Below, piece by piece: positions 1 through 9,220 of a stretch of DNA of 64,000 nucleotides; within the stretch, counting starts at the first letter, position 1; the number at the start of each line of letters is the position of its first letter. The position numbers and the translations under genes were made by a program. The DNA is from Bacillota bacterium (GTDB lineage Bacteria > Bacillota > Clostridia > Oscillospirales > Ruminococcaceae). The stretch lies in the NCBI GenBank assembly GCA_023412215.1, contig JAEYNX010000003.1, positions 354,086 through 418,085 of the forward strand, in the 5' to 3' direction. The notes below the pieces were generated by a model. It was not told where the DNA came from and searched no databases. It saw only the letters and a program-made list of their open reading frames with translations.

Positions 1-3000
1 ACGGTTACCGCAGACAGCACGAATAAAAAGATTTTGTCTGTTACCCCCGGGGCGGCGAATGAGATTGTCCTCGGCGGGGAGGGGGAAAATCGCACCGTTT
101 CGTTTACGTCAGGTGTCTGGAACGGGCAAACCGATGTCACCTTAACCGTTAAAGACCCTTCCCTTGCTCAGGACCAAGCGACCTTTAGAGTGGTCGTTAC
201 CTCGGTAAACGACGCGCCTGTGGCGGTTGCCGACACCCTTTCCGCCACCGAGGACACCGTAGCGACGCTGGACGTCCTTCACAACGATACCGACGAGGAT
301 TTTGACACCAACGAGTCCGGCGGCGGTGATGAGCTCTTTATAACCTCTGTTTCACCGGCTGAGCACGCCACGGTGTCGGTTGCCACCGATAGAAAAACGT
401 TGACCTTTAAGGCGGATGGAAACTGGAACGGCACCACGGCGTTCAGCTACACGATAGAAGATCGGGAGGGCGCTACATCGGGGGCCGCCGTTACGGTTGC
501 CGTGCGCGCCGCCAACGATGCCCCGATTGCGGTTAACGACGAGACCGATACCAATGAGGACACACCCGTTACCATTAATGCGCTTTTAAACGATACCGAT
601 ATCGATACGAATGAACTGCTCAACAACGATCCGTCGGCCCTTCCATCCGATGAAACGAAAGCACTGGTGGATCCTAGCGGCATTGCGGGGGTAGACCACG
701 GCTCCGCCACCGTTGTGGATGGTATGGTTGTATTTACCCCGCAGCCCAACTGGAACGGGATAGAGACCTTTACCTATCAGGTGAAGGATAGAGCGGGGGC
801 AACCGCCACCGGCAGCATCATGGTGACCGTACACGCGCAAAATGATCGGCCGGTAGCGGTAAACGATACGGCGTCTACGCCCGAAGATACCGCGGTTTCT
901 ATCGATGTGCTGGTAAACGACACCGATGTCGATACCGACACTACATTAAATAAAGACTACAATCCGTCCAGCGAGAACAAGACGATTGTTGGAGACGGCT
1001 TTGCGGGTGTGGAGCGCGGCACTGTAGCTGTTGAAGACGGCAAGGTGGTGTTTACGCCCCAGCCCAACTGGAACGGGGTAGAGTCCTTTACCTATACCAT
1101 GCGGGATGCCGCGGGCGAGGTTTCTCTGCCGGCTGCCGTTACGGTAACGGTGGGTGCCGTAAACGACACGCCGGTCGCGACCGACGATCTTAAATCCACC
1201 GACGAGGATACTCCGGTTACCATCGACGTACTGGCAAACGATACCGATATAGACAGTGACGATACTTTAAACGCACACCCCGAGACATCCGCCAAGAGCA
1301 TCGTAGAGGATGGCTTCAGCGAGGTGCAGCACGGAGCTGTTGAATTGGATTTCGGCAAGGTGGTGTTCACGCCGGATGAAAACTGGAACGGTGTTACCAC
1401 CTTTACCTATACGATGAAGGACGAAGGCAATAAAACCGCCACCGCCCAAGTAACGGTAACCGTCAATGCCGTAAACGATAAGCCGGTAGCCAATAACGAC
1501 ACCGGCTCGGCGGATGAGGGCCAAGCAGTGATTGTAAACGCCCTTGCAAACGACAGGGATGTGGATACCGACGAGTCCCTGAATGCCGACCCCGCCTATG
1601 ACCCTTCCGATGAGCACCTTGCCGTTGTGCCGGACGGTTTTGCGGGCGTGGAGCACGGCACGGTATCGGTTAACGGTGACGGGAACGTTGTGTTTACACC
1701 CAACCCAAACTGGAACGGCGCCGAGACCTTTAACTATACCATTCGGGATACCGCGGGCCTTGTTAGCGACCCGGCCGAGATCACCGTACAGGTGGGTGCC
1801 GTCAACAACGCGCCCGTCGCTGTGGCGGATAGTAAAAGCACCGATGAGGATGCGCCCGTAACCATCGATGTACTGGATAACGATACCGACGTCGACTTAA
1901 GCGAAGGCAACACCGGCGACGAACTCACCATTGTCTCGGTTTCGGATGTGTCCAACGGCTCGGTTGCGATTGCCTCCGACGGAAAGACCCTCATCTTTAC
2001 CCCCGCGCCGGACTTTAACGGCACGGAGGAGTTTAAATACACCATAGAGGATACCGGTCACGCGCAGTCTACGGCAGCGGTTACCGTTACGGTGGTGCCT
2101 GTCAACGATGCACCGGTCGCCGTAGACGACAGCACGTCGGTGGATGAGGACCATATCGCGGCGATAAACGTACTGGCTAACGACAGCGATGTGGATACAA
2201 GCCATGAGGGCGATACCTTAACCATTGTTTCCACCACGACCGCGCCCAATGGAACCGTTGCTATCGCTGAGAATAAGCAGTATTTAACCTTTACACCAAA
2301 CAACAACTGGAGCGGCACCGCAACCTTTGATTACACCATCGAGGATGCACACCGCGCCACGGCCACCGCAACGGTAACGGTTACGGTGACCCCGCTAAAC
2401 GACGCGCCCACACCGCCCGAGCTGCTTACCCCCACAAGCGGCGCGAAGTTCAAAGACGGGCAGACGGTGCCCGTTACCTGGTTACCGGCAACCGATCCGG
2501 AGAATGACGCGATACACTACAATCTCTCGTTCTATAACGGCACTGCGTGGAGTGTGATTGCCGAGAACCTGACCGAAACAAGCTACGACCACCGATTAAC
2601 CGATACCGGCATTGCCACCGATAAGGCGCAGTATAAGGTGGAGGCCATCGATTCTCAGGCGAGCAGCCAGGATGCCGGCGACCGTTTTATCGTGGATAAC
2701 GTGCCGCCGCAGCATGTCACCGCCCGCCTTGCCACCGAAACGGGCACGATCGGCGATGGGGTATGGACCAACAGCAGCATCCGCTTCAGCCTCTTTGGCG
2801 GAACCGACTTGCTGCCCTTTACCTACAGCTACCGCCTTTCGGAGAGTGACGACTGGGCTGCCCTTACCGAGGGGCAGGAGGTGCCCTTTAACGATACCGG
2901 CGTCTACACCGTGCAATACCGGGCAGTGGACGAGTTGGGCAACACCTATACAGGCGGTTCCTCCATCCGCATCGATAAGGTAGCCCCCATCGCCCCGCAG

Positions 3001-3996
3001 GCGGTGCTTACCCCCACCACCCGCACCACCGGCAGTGTCACCGCGGCCATCACCTTGTTTGACGACCCGGGCGGCAGCGGGAACGCCACCGTCACCCTGC
3101 CCAACCGCAGGCATGTTCCGGCGGCGGAGTTTACCAGCTGGAAGGCCGACCAAAACGGCAATTACAACTTCGCCCTTGCCGACAATGCGGGCAACCTTAC
3201 CGGCTTTACCATCACCGTTAATAACATCGAGCGGAAATCTTCCTCCTCAGACTCTTCCGAGGAACCGGAGCCCTCGTCTCAGCCCTCGTCACAGGTTTCC
3301 TCCATGGCCTCTTCCTGGGCGTCCAGTCTGCCGGTTTCATCCGCTGCCTCCTCCGGCCCTGCCTCAAGCTCCTCTATGGTATCCGGTGCGGGCAGTTCTT
3401 CCGGTAATTCTTCGGGCACCAACGGCAACGGCGGCAACAAGCCGGACGACGAAGATAATACCACCTCCCTCGACAGCAGCTTAGGCGGAGAGTCGTCGTT
3501 ACCCGCAAGCAGCGGGGGAAAGACCGTTACACCGTCGAAAAACCCCATTGTCGCCTTTATTATGAGTGTGGCGCAGGTGCCGGAGATTCTCTCCAATATC
3601 GCCAGCCTCTCGGCCAGAGTGGTGATGGAACAACAGCCCGCGGTTCGTTACAGCATCTATTCTGGGCTGATACTGTTCTTCTTCCTGCTGCTGTTCTTCA
3701 TCTTCTGGCGGCCGGTGCGGGTAGAGTACCGCGGCAAAAAATCAAACGGCAGGGAATATAGGCACGTTAAGCGGCGCTTTGCGCACGTACCGCGCAAAAA
3801 GAAAACACTTACCCTTAATATCACCAAGCATCCGCGCGGGGTTGAGCTGTTCACCGCAGAGGTGACCTTCCGCCGCCTCTTCACCCGCAGAATGCGCGAA
3901 AGAACTGTGCGCATTGCTTTTGACGATACCACCCTGCATCAATCCTTGGTTGAAAAAGACCAAAAGGGACGCTGGACGGCAACCGTTAAGCTATAA
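1..3996 (+). CDS. Tandem-95 repeat surface protein, membrane anchored (5' partial)
   Basis: The frame is open from base 1 with no start signal, so the gene begins upstream of the window; 1331 residues are visible. Residues about 70-800 are seven repeats of 100-110 residues, each opening with a NDxPVAVxD motif followed by EDTPVTIDVLxNDTD and closing with NWNGxxxFTYTIxD. This is the tandem-95/cadherin-like Ig fold (Big_9 type) of surface adhesins. After them come a fibronectin-like stretch (about 805-1075), a Ser-rich linker (about 1080-1180), one transmembrane helix (about 1221-1239) and a basic tail of about 90 residues. There is no LPXTG sorting signal, so the protein is probably held by its own helix with the tail in the cytoplasm. 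A role in adhesion or cell contact is inference. A 14-bp hairpin follows the stop codon. Confidence 0.85.
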   Translation, partial: TVTADSTNKKILSVTPGAANEIVLGGEGENRTVSFTSGVWNGQTDVTLTVKDPSLAQDQATFRVVVTSVNDAPVAVADTLSATEDTVATLDVLHNDTDEDFDTNESGGGDELFITSVSPAEHATVSVATDRKTLTFKADGNWNGTTAFSYTIEDREGATSGAAVTVAVRAANDAPIAVNDETDTNEDTPVTINALLNDTDIDTNELLNNDPSALPSDETKALVDPSGIAGVDHGSATVVDGMVVFTPQPNWNGIETFTYQVKDRAGATATGSIMVTVHAQNDRPVAVNDTASTPEDTAVSIDVLVNDTDVDTDTTLNKDYNPSSENKTIVGDGFAGVERGTVAVEDGKVVFTPQPNWNGVESFTYTMRDAAGEVSLPAAVTVTVGAVNDTPVATDDLKSTDEDTPVTIDVLANDTDIDSDDTLNAHPETSAKSIVEDGFSEVQHGAVELDFGKVVFTPDENWNGVTTFTYTMKDEGNKTATAQVTVTVNAVNDKPVANNDTGSADEGQAVIVNALANDRDVDTDESLNADPAYDPSDEHLAVVPDGFAGVEHGTVSVNGDGNVVFTPNPNWNGAETFNYTIRDTAGLVSDPAEITVQVGAVNNAPVAVADSKSTDEDAPVTIDVLDNDTDVDLSEGNTGDELTIVSVSDVSNGSVAIASDGKTLIFTPAPDFNGTEEFKYTIEDTGHAQSTAAVTVTVVPVNDAPVAVDDSTSVDEDHIAAINVLANDSDVDTSHEGDTLTIVSTTTAPNGTVAIAENKQYLTFTPNNNWSGTATFDYTIEDAHRATATATVTVTVTPLNDAPTPPELLTPTSGAKFKDGQTVPVTWLPATDPENDAIHYNLSFYNGTAWSVIAENLTETSYDHRLTDTGIATDKAQYKVEAIDSQASSQDAGDRFIVDNVPPQHVTARLATETGTIGDGVWTNSSIRFSLFGGTDLLPFTYSYRLSESDDWAALTEGQEVPFNDTGVYTVQYRAVDELGNTYTGGSSIRIDKVAPIAPQAVLTPTTRTTGSVTAAITLFDDPGGSGNATVTLPNRRHVPAAEFTSWKADQNGNYNFALADNAGNLTGFTITVNNIERKSSSSDSSEEPEPSSQPSSQVSSMASSWASSLPVSSAASSGPASSSSMVSGAGSSSGNSSGTNGNGGNKPDDEDNTTSLDSSLGGESSLPASSGGKTVTPSKNPIVAFIMSVAQVPEILSNIASLSARVVMEQQPAVRYSIYSGLILFFFLLLFFIFWRPVRVEYRGKKSNGREYRHVKRRFAHVPRKKKTLTLNITKHPRGVELFTAEVTFRRLFTRRMRERTVRIAFDDTTLHQSLVEKDQKGRWTATVKL
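208..2400 (+). repeat. Seven in-frame tandem-95 repeats
   Basis: Repeat units start near 208, 513, 841, 1162, 1471, 1804 and 2104, so the period is about 300-335 bp. Units 2-5 carry an extra segment between the NDTDxD motif and the core that reads roughly LNxDP...DGFAGVEHG; units 1, 6 and 7 lack it. The units differ at many third positions, so this is an old protein-level repeat and not a recent DNA duplication. Confidence 0.85.
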
Positions 3997-4019
3997 TTAC
4001 AAATCGTATCTTTATACTA

Positions 4020-4060
4020 CGCAACAAAGCCTGTGGCGATAAACCGCAGGCTTTGTTGCG
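4020..4060. terminator. Intrinsic terminator after the tandem-95 gene
   Basis: Perfect 14-bp hairpin, arms CGCAACAAAGCCTG (4020-4033) and its complement (4047-4060), followed by TTGCTGC. It lies 24 bases after the stop codon at 3996. Confidence 0.75.
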
Positions 4061-4137
4061 TTGCTGCATAAATCTATACTCATGTAAAACAATAAAAAAG
4101 ACATAGCCATTCTATAAACGAAAGGAAAGGGTAGAGT

Positions 4138-4290
4138 GTGGATAATAACAAAAACCGCCACCGAGACAGGCCAAAGAGCAACCCGGAGCTTCGCAAGATG
4201 AAGCCTAAAGAGAACGCCGATGTGGGTATTATTGAGGGCCACAAGATCGGCGTTCATGTCAGCAAGCACGAAAAAGGTAGTGACCAGTAA
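4138..4290 (+). CDS. Small basic protein of unknown function (50 aa)
   Basis: I do not recognise this 50-residue protein. It starts at a GTG with AAAGGAAAGG (4121-4130) seven bases upstream, which is a good ribosome site. It is very hydrophilic and Lys/Arg/His-rich in its first 20 residues, has no cysteine or membrane segment, and ends in a short segment reading VGIIEGHKIGVHVSKHEK. It lies between a terminator and the HMA-like gene, which starts 29 bases after its stop, so the two are probably cotranscribed. A weak promoter, TTGTTG (4053-4058) and TATACT (4075-4080), could drive both. Only the ribosome site and the position support it as a gene. Confidence 0.55.
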   Translation: MDNNKNRHRDRPKSNPELRKMKPKENADVGIIEGHKIGVHVSKHEKGSDQ

Positions 4291-4319
4291 ACAATCCATT
4301 ATGATATTGGAGGTCGGAG

Positions 4320-4529
4320 ATGAACACCATCCTTTGCAGCGTATCGGGCATGCAGAATAAGACGAACAAAACGCAGATCAAGAACGCGCTGGATAAAATC
4401 GAAGGGGTGCAGGAGGTCGGCGTGAACCTGACAACGGGTACCGTCAAGGTAGAGTACAACGACCCTGCCACCGAAAACCAGATTAAAAACTGCATCGAGC
4501 ATACCGGGTTTAAGATCGTATACGAATAG
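4320..4529 (+). CDS. HMA-like domain protein lacking the CxxC metal site
   Basis: This 69-residue protein has the size, the G-M turn (residues 10-11) and the C-terminal pattern (GVNLTTGTVKVEYND, then IEHTGFKI) of CopZ/HMA ferredoxin-fold domains. The usual GMxCxxC loop reads GMQNKTNK here, so both metal-ligand cysteines are asparagines (13 and 16). The only cysteines are Cys6 and Cys58, away from the loop. It probably does not carry Cu(I) as CopZ does; it may be a protein-interaction module, but that is inference. GGAGG (4309-4313) precedes the ATG by six bases. No copper ATPase is nearby. A strong hairpin follows. Confidence 0.75.
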   Translation: MNTILCSVSGMQNKTNKTQIKNALDKIEGVQEVGVNLTTGTVKVEYNDPATENQIKNCIEHTGFKIVYE

Positions 4530-4548
4530 TAGTAACAACTGAAAACAA

Positions 4549-4580
4549 GCGGGCGGAGACCGGTGTTGGTCTCCGCCCGC
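4549..4580. terminator. Bidirectional terminator between HMA-like gene and ABC exporter
   Basis: Perfect 13-bp stem, GCGGGCGGAGACC (4549-4561) with its complement (4568-4580) around a 6-base loop. T-rich tracts lie on both sides in the respective directions, which suits the convergent genes ending at 4529 and 4600. Confidence 0.85.
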
Positions 4581-4599
4581 ATTGTTGTTATACAGATTA

Positions 4600-6462
4600 T
4601 CAGGATGCCGATTCAAACTGGCTGTTGTAAAGCCTTGCGTAGAATCCATTTTTGCGCAGCAGCTCCTCATGGGTGCCCTGCTCCACGATATCGCCGTCGT
4701 TGATGCAGAGGATGAGGTCCGCGTTGCGGATGGTCGAGAGGCGGTGCGCGATCACAAAGCTGGTGCGGCCCTTCATGAGGTTATCCATCGCCTTTTGGAT
4801 GAGTATCTCGGTTCGGGTATCCACGCTGCTGGTCGCCTCGTCCAGAATCAGAATCTTCGGGTCGGCGAGGATTGCGCGGGCAATGGTCAACAGTTGCTTC
4901 TGGCCCTGTGAAACGTTGCTTGCCTCTTCGTTAAGCACCATATCGTAGCCGTTCGGCAGGGTTCTTACAAAGTGGTCTACCTGCGCCGCTACCGCCGCCC
5001 GCTTTACGTCCTTGAGCGACGCATCCAGCTTGCCGTAGCGGATGTTGTCGGCAATCGAGCCGTTAAAGAGCCAGGTATCCTGCAGCACCATGCCGAACAT
5101 CGAGCGGAGATCATCGCGCTTAAAGTCGCGGATGTCATGCCCGTCTACCATGATGGCGCCGCTGTTGATGTCATAAAAACGCATGAGCAGCTTGATGAGG
5201 GTCGTTTTGCCGGCGCCCGTGGGGCCGACGATGGCAACCTTCTGGCCGGGTGCTACCTGCGCATCAAAGTTGCGGATAACCAGCTTGTCGGGGTCGTAGC
5301 CAAAGCTTACATCCTTAAACTGTACGCTGCCGTCGAGGTGTGCAACACTGGCAGGCTGAACCGCTTCGGGGATTTCCTCCTCCTCGTCGAGAAAGCCGAA
5401 CACACGTTCGGCTGCCGCCGCCGTAAGCTGCAATACATTGGAGATGTTCGCGAGCTGCGCGATGGGCTGGTTAAAGGAGCGAACATACTGGATAAAGGAC
5501 TGTATGCCGCCCACGGTAAGGCTGCCGTTCACCGCAAAGTAGCCGCCGAGAATACACACCGCTACATAACCGATATTGCCCACAAACATGGTAATCGGCA
5601 TCATCAGCCCCGAGAGAAAGTTTGCCTTCCAGGCCGATTTGTAGAGGGTGTTGTTGTACTCTTCAAACGCCTTTGCCGATTCCTCCTCGCCGTTGAAGGC
5701 CTTCATAACCACATGGCTGCCGAACATCTCTTCCACGTGGCCGTTCACATGCCCTAAATACTGCTGCTGCATCTTAAAATGCTTTTGAGACTTCTTGATG
5801 ATTGCCGAAACCAGCAGCATGGATACCGGCAGGATACAGAGCGCCACGAGCGTCAGCTGCCAGCTGATCGAAAACATCATAATCAGGATGCCGATAACCG
5901 AGGTAATGGAGGTGATAATCTGCGTAATGCTCTGGTTTAAGCTCTGGCTGATGGTGTCCACATCGTTGGTGATGCGCGAGAGCACCTCGCCGTGGGTTGT
6001 TTTGTCGTAGTAAGAGAAGGGCATACGGTGTATCTTCGCGTCGATGTCGCGGCGCAGCTGGTAGGTAAGCTTCATCGTAACGCCCGTCATGATATATCCC
6101 TGCAGGTAAGAGAAACCGGCGCTGATCACATAAAGGCCCAACAGCCACAGTATAATGCCGCCGATCTTGCCAAAATCAATGCCGCCTGCGCCGGTAATCA
6201 TCTTCATAATGCCTTTCACCATCTCGTCGGTAGCCTGCCCTAAAATCTTGGGGCCGACAATCATAAAGATAGCCGAAACAACGGCAAACAGCCAAACAAT
6301 AATAACCTTCCACTTCTGCTGTCCAAGGTAGGCAATCAGCTTTTTCATGGTGCCTTTAAAGTCCTTGGCCTTTTCGCCCGGCATCATCATCCCCGGGCCA
6401 CCGGGGCCTCTCATCCCGCGCATTGCGCCGCCACGCGGGGGGGTGCTTCTTTCTTCGCTCAT
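4600..6462 (-). CDS. ABC exporter half-transporter, catalytic-type subunit
   Basis: A 620-residue fusion of a six-helix exporter membrane domain (about 40-350) and an ATPase domain. Walker A reads GPTGAGKTT, the signature motif is VSQGQ instead of LSGGQ, and Walker B ends ILILDEATS with the catalytic Glu present. The N terminus has a Gly/Met/Pro-rich segment before the first helix. The gene overlaps the preceding exporter gene by 4 bases (ATGA), so the two products almost certainly form a heterodimer of the TM287/288, LmrCD or BmrCD kind. In such pairs one ATP site is degenerate, and the changed signature here would face the degenerate Walker B of the partner. The role is probably export of drugs, lipids or peptides; the substrate is not predictable. 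Confidence 0.9.
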   Translation of the reverse strand: MSEERSTPPRGGAMRGMRGPGGPGMMMPGEKAKDFKGTMKKLIAYLGQQKWKVIIVWLFAVVSAIFMIVGPKILGQATDEMVKGIMKMITGAGGIDFGKIGGIILWLLGLYVISAGFSYLQGYIMTGVTMKLTYQLRRDIDAKIHRMPFSYYDKTTHGEVLSRITNDVDTISQSLNQSITQIITSITSVIGILIMMFSISWQLTLVALCILPVSMLLVSAIIKKSQKHFKMQQQYLGHVNGHVEEMFGSHVVMKAFNGEEESAKAFEEYNNTLYKSAWKANFLSGLMMPITMFVGNIGYVAVCILGGYFAVNGSLTVGGIQSFIQYVRSFNQPIAQLANISNVLQLTAAAAERVFGFLDEEEEIPEAVQPASVAHLDGSVQFKDVSFGYDPDKLVIRNFDAQVAPGQKVAIVGPTGAGKTTLIKLLMRFYDINSGAIMVDGHDIRDFKRDDLRSMFGMVLQDTWLFNGSIADNIRYGKLDASLKDVKRAAVAAQVDHFVRTLPNGYDMVLNEEASNVSQGQKQLLTIARAILADPKILILDEATSSVDTRTEILIQKAMDNLMKGRTSFVIAHRLSTIRNADLILCINDGDIVEQGTHEELLRKNGFYARLYNSQFESAS

Positions 6463-8711
6463 GCCAGTTCCTCCTTTGTAAGCTGCGACGATGCTATCTC
6501 GATGTATTCGGGGCAGGTTTTTAGCAGCTCCTTGTGGGTGCCGCGCCCGACAATGCGCCCCTCATCCAGCACGAGGATCTGGTCTGCGTGCATGATAGTA
6601 CTTACGCGCTGTGCCACGATAATAATGGTGCTGTCGCCCGTATGCTCCTTCAGCGCCTTTCTTAAGGCCACGTCGGTCTTATAGTCGAGCGCCGAAAAGC
6701 TGTCGTCGAAGATATAGATTTCCGGCTTCTTCACCAGTGCGCGGGCGATGGATAAGCGCTGCTTCTGCCCGCCGGACACGTTGCCGCCGCCCTGCGCGAT
6801 CGGTGCTTCAAAGCGCTCCGGCTTTTCGCCGATAAAATCTATGGCCTGTGCAACCTTCGCGGCGGTTTCAACATCCTGCAGGCTCGCCTGCTTGTTGCCG
6901 TACTTGAGGTTCGATTCGATGGTGCCCGAGAGCAGCACGCCCTTTTGGGGAACGTAGCCGATAGAGGCGCGCAGGTCCTTTTGCTTTACCTCGCGCACAT
7001 CCACGCCGTCCACCGTGATGGAACCTCCGGTTACATCGTAAAAACGTAGTATCAGGTTCGCGATGGTCGATTTGCCCGAGCCGGTCGAGCCGATAATCGC
7101 CGTGGTTTCGCCGGGCTTTGCTACAAAAGAGATGTTCTGCAGCGCGTCTTCCTCGGCATTCTCATAGCGGAAGTTTACGTTTTTAAGCTCAACAACCCCC
7201 TTCTTCGCAGGGTCAAAGGCCTTGGGTGTCTTGGGGTCTACGATAGTGGGCTCGGTTTCAAGCACCTCGGAGATACGCACCGCCGAAACAGCCGCGCGGG
7301 GCGCAAAGATGAAGATCATCGAAACCATTAAGAAGCTCATGATAATCTGCATGGCGTACTGCATGAAGGCCATCATGTCGCCTACCTGTATAGCCGACTG
7401 CGAGATCTGGTGCGCGCCTATCCACACGACGAGCAGGGTAATGCCGTTCATGATCAGCATCATGGCGGGCATCATGAACACCATCACGCGGTTTACAAAC
7501 AGGTGGGCCTTGGTCAAGTCGATGTTTGCCTTATCAAAACGGTCTTTTTCAAACTCTCTTGTGCCAAAGGCACGTATAACCATCAGGCCGCTCAGGTTTT
7601 CGCGGGAAACAAGGTTTAGCCGGTCAACCAGCGTTTGAATGAGCCGGAATTTGGGCATCGCCACGCTGAAGATGACGATGATTATGCCGATCAGCAACAC
7701 GCCCGCAAGTGCTATAATCCAGCTCATTGAAGCGGATTTTCCCACCGCCATGATGATGCCGCCGATGCACATAATCGGCGCATAGCACAGCATGCGGATA
7801 CCGATCATCAAAAACTGCTGTATCTGGGTGATATCGTTGGTGGAACGGGTAATAAGCGAGGCGGTAGAGAATTTATCCATCTCGCGGCTCGAGAAGCTTT
7901 CTACCTTGTTAAAGATATCTCTGCGCAGGTTTTTAGAAACGCCCGCTGCGATGCGGGAGGAAATAAAGCCAACCAGTATGGTCGCCACACCGCCGAGAAG
8001 GGCAATCAGCAGCATCAACAGCCCGATTTTAATAATATAGCCGCTCTGGATGCCGCTTATATTCGCGCCAAGCTCCTCGTAAAAGCCTTTAGCAAAGGTG
8101 ATGCCGGTTTGTTTGAGCATGGTCGTGGAGGTAGCCGCAGCCTTGTCGTGTGCCTCTTCAAACACCGAGGGCGGTATCTGGCCAAGCATCGGCTGTAAGG
8201 CGTACAGCTTCTCTAAGTCGAGGTCAACCGATTGCAGGTCCGCACTGTCACCGTTGTTTTGTATCGCTTGCCCTGTCTGTGCCGAAAGCTTTTCCAGCAC
8301 ATTGATTACCGACCACGAGGCGTTGCCAAAGGCGAGGTTCAGGTTCTCAAGCGCGTCTTTACCGTCATCGGAGAGAATATAAATCTGCTGCGCGTCCGCA
8401 TTGGGGTAAATGCTTTCATAGGTCTTGCCGTTTACGTTCTTATCCGTACCCGAAACCAAGGCGTACTGCTCATTTACAAGAGCCTTTTCATCCTCGGTCA
8501 TAAAGGTTTGGATAAAGGTCATGCCGGTTTGGCTGATGGCCTCCGGCGCCGCGTTTTCAATGCCGCTCTGCTGTATGCCGACATTGACAATGTCGCTCAT
8601 AAAGTTCGGCAGGTTTAGGTCGCTCATTGCCTGCCCGAAGAGCAGCACAAAAGAGAGTACCAAGCCAATCCAAAATGGCTTGAGGTATCTCGCGAGTTTG
8701 TTCAAAATCAA
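6459..8711 (-). CDS. ABC exporter half-transporter, degenerate-site subunit with large external insertion
   Basis: A 750-residue exporter half-transporter. Walker A is GSTGSGKST and the signature is canonical (VSGGQ), but Walker B reads IYIFDDSFSALD, so the catalytic Glu is Asp. It therefore supplies the non-hydrolysing site of the heterodimer. It is about 150-170 residues longer than usual because of a hydrophilic segment (about 50-220) between membrane helices 1 and 2, which should be extracytoplasmic. It overlaps the MarR gene upstream and the partner exporter downstream by 4 bases each, so the three genes are translationally coupled. Confidence 0.9.
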   Translation of the reverse strand: MILNKLARYLKPFWIGLVLSFVLLFGQAMSDLNLPNFMSDIVNVGIQQSGIENAAPEAISQTGMTFIQTFMTEDEKALVNEQYALVSGTDKNVNGKTYESIYPNADAQQIYILSDDGKDALENLNLAFGNASWSVINVLEKLSAQTGQAIQNNGDSADLQSVDLDLEKLYALQPMLGQIPPSVFEEAHDKAAATSTTMLKQTGITFAKGFYEELGANISGIQSGYIIKIGLLMLLIALLGGVATILVGFISSRIAAGVSKNLRRDIFNKVESFSSREMDKFSTASLITRSTNDITQIQQFLMIGIRMLCYAPIMCIGGIIMAVGKSASMSWIIALAGVLLIGIIIVIFSVAMPKFRLIQTLVDRLNLVSRENLSGLMVIRAFGTREFEKDRFDKANIDLTKAHLFVNRVMVFMMPAMMLIMNGITLLVVWIGAHQISQSAIQVGDMMAFMQYAMQIIMSFLMVSMIFIFAPRAAVSAVRISEVLETEPTIVDPKTPKAFDPAKKGVVELKNVNFRYENAEEDALQNISFVAKPGETTAIIGSTGSGKSTIANLILRFYDVTGGSITVDGVDVREVKQKDLRASIGYVPQKGVLLSGTIESNLKYGNKQASLQDVETAAKVAQAIDFIGEKPERFEAPIAQGGGNVSGGQKQRLSIARALVKKPEIYIFDDSFSALDYKTDVALRKALKEHTGDSTIIIVAQRVSTIMHADQILVLDEGRIVGRGTHKELLKTCPEYIEIASSQLTKEELA

Positions 8712-9205
8712 TCCATCCTTTCACTGGTCCCATCTATGTTTTGCGCATTTTTTATACGCTCGCAAACCTTGCGCTGTGCCGCCTCCAAGACGCCCGAAAA
8801 CTGGGTTGAAAGCTCAATAAGCTGTCGGGTTCTTTCCTCGCCGAAGGTCGCAACAGCCTCGCTGAGGATCATGTCCGCGTGTTTCTTTGCGGTTCTTAAG
8901 TACTCTTTACCGTCCTCGGTAAGCGAAACGGTTATCTTGCGGCGGTCGGCAGAAGAGATGCCGCGTACGATTAAGCCCTTACGCTCAAGGTTATTGAGCA
9001 TCTGCGACACAGCGGGCATGGTCATCTGCCCGGTGCCTTGAATGTCCGATACATTTACTTCACCGGCCGAAGTACAGGATAGATGCTCTACCTTAAAAAG
9101 CCCAAAGAATTCGCCCGGAGGCATGTCAACAGCCGAGGAGAACATCATTGGCACCCTTTTATAGCTTGACAGGGCCTTAAAAAGTGATTCGTTCAGCGCT
9201 TCCAT
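8708..9205 (-). CDS. MarR family regulator of the left ABC exporter module
   Basis: A 165-residue MarR protein: a helical dimerisation N terminus, a winged helix around residues 60-125 (recognition pattern MTMPAVSQMLNNLERKGL, wing SSADRRKITVSLTEDGK) and a C-terminal helix. It is first in the operon, overlaps the exporter gene by 4 bases, and its own promoter carries a 9-bp inverted repeat. Autorepression relieved by an exporter substrate is the usual arrangement in this family and is inferred here. AGGAGG precedes the ATG. Confidence 0.9.
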   Translation of the reverse strand: MEALNESLFKALSSYKRVPMMFSSAVDMPPGEFFGLFKVEHLSCTSAGEVNVSDIQGTGQMTMPAVSQMLNNLERKGLIVRGISSADRRKITVSLTEDGKEYLRTAKKHADMILSEAVATFGEERTRQLIELSTQFSGVLEAAQRKVCERIKNAQNIDGTSERMD

Positions 9206-9220
9206 TTATTTACCTCCTTA

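Noticed and set aside
208..2400. Tandem repeats as a possible CRISPR or VNTR
   Set aside because: The repeats are long (about 300 bases), in frame, diverged at third positions and encode a known Ig-like pattern.
4972..5757. 261-residue plus-strand frame opposite the ABC exporter
   Set aside because: It is antisense to a clear ABC ATPase gene, lacks a ribosome site and shows no family pattern. Similar long antisense frames at 47229-48218, 48915-49535 and 49773-50498 were rejected for the same reason.
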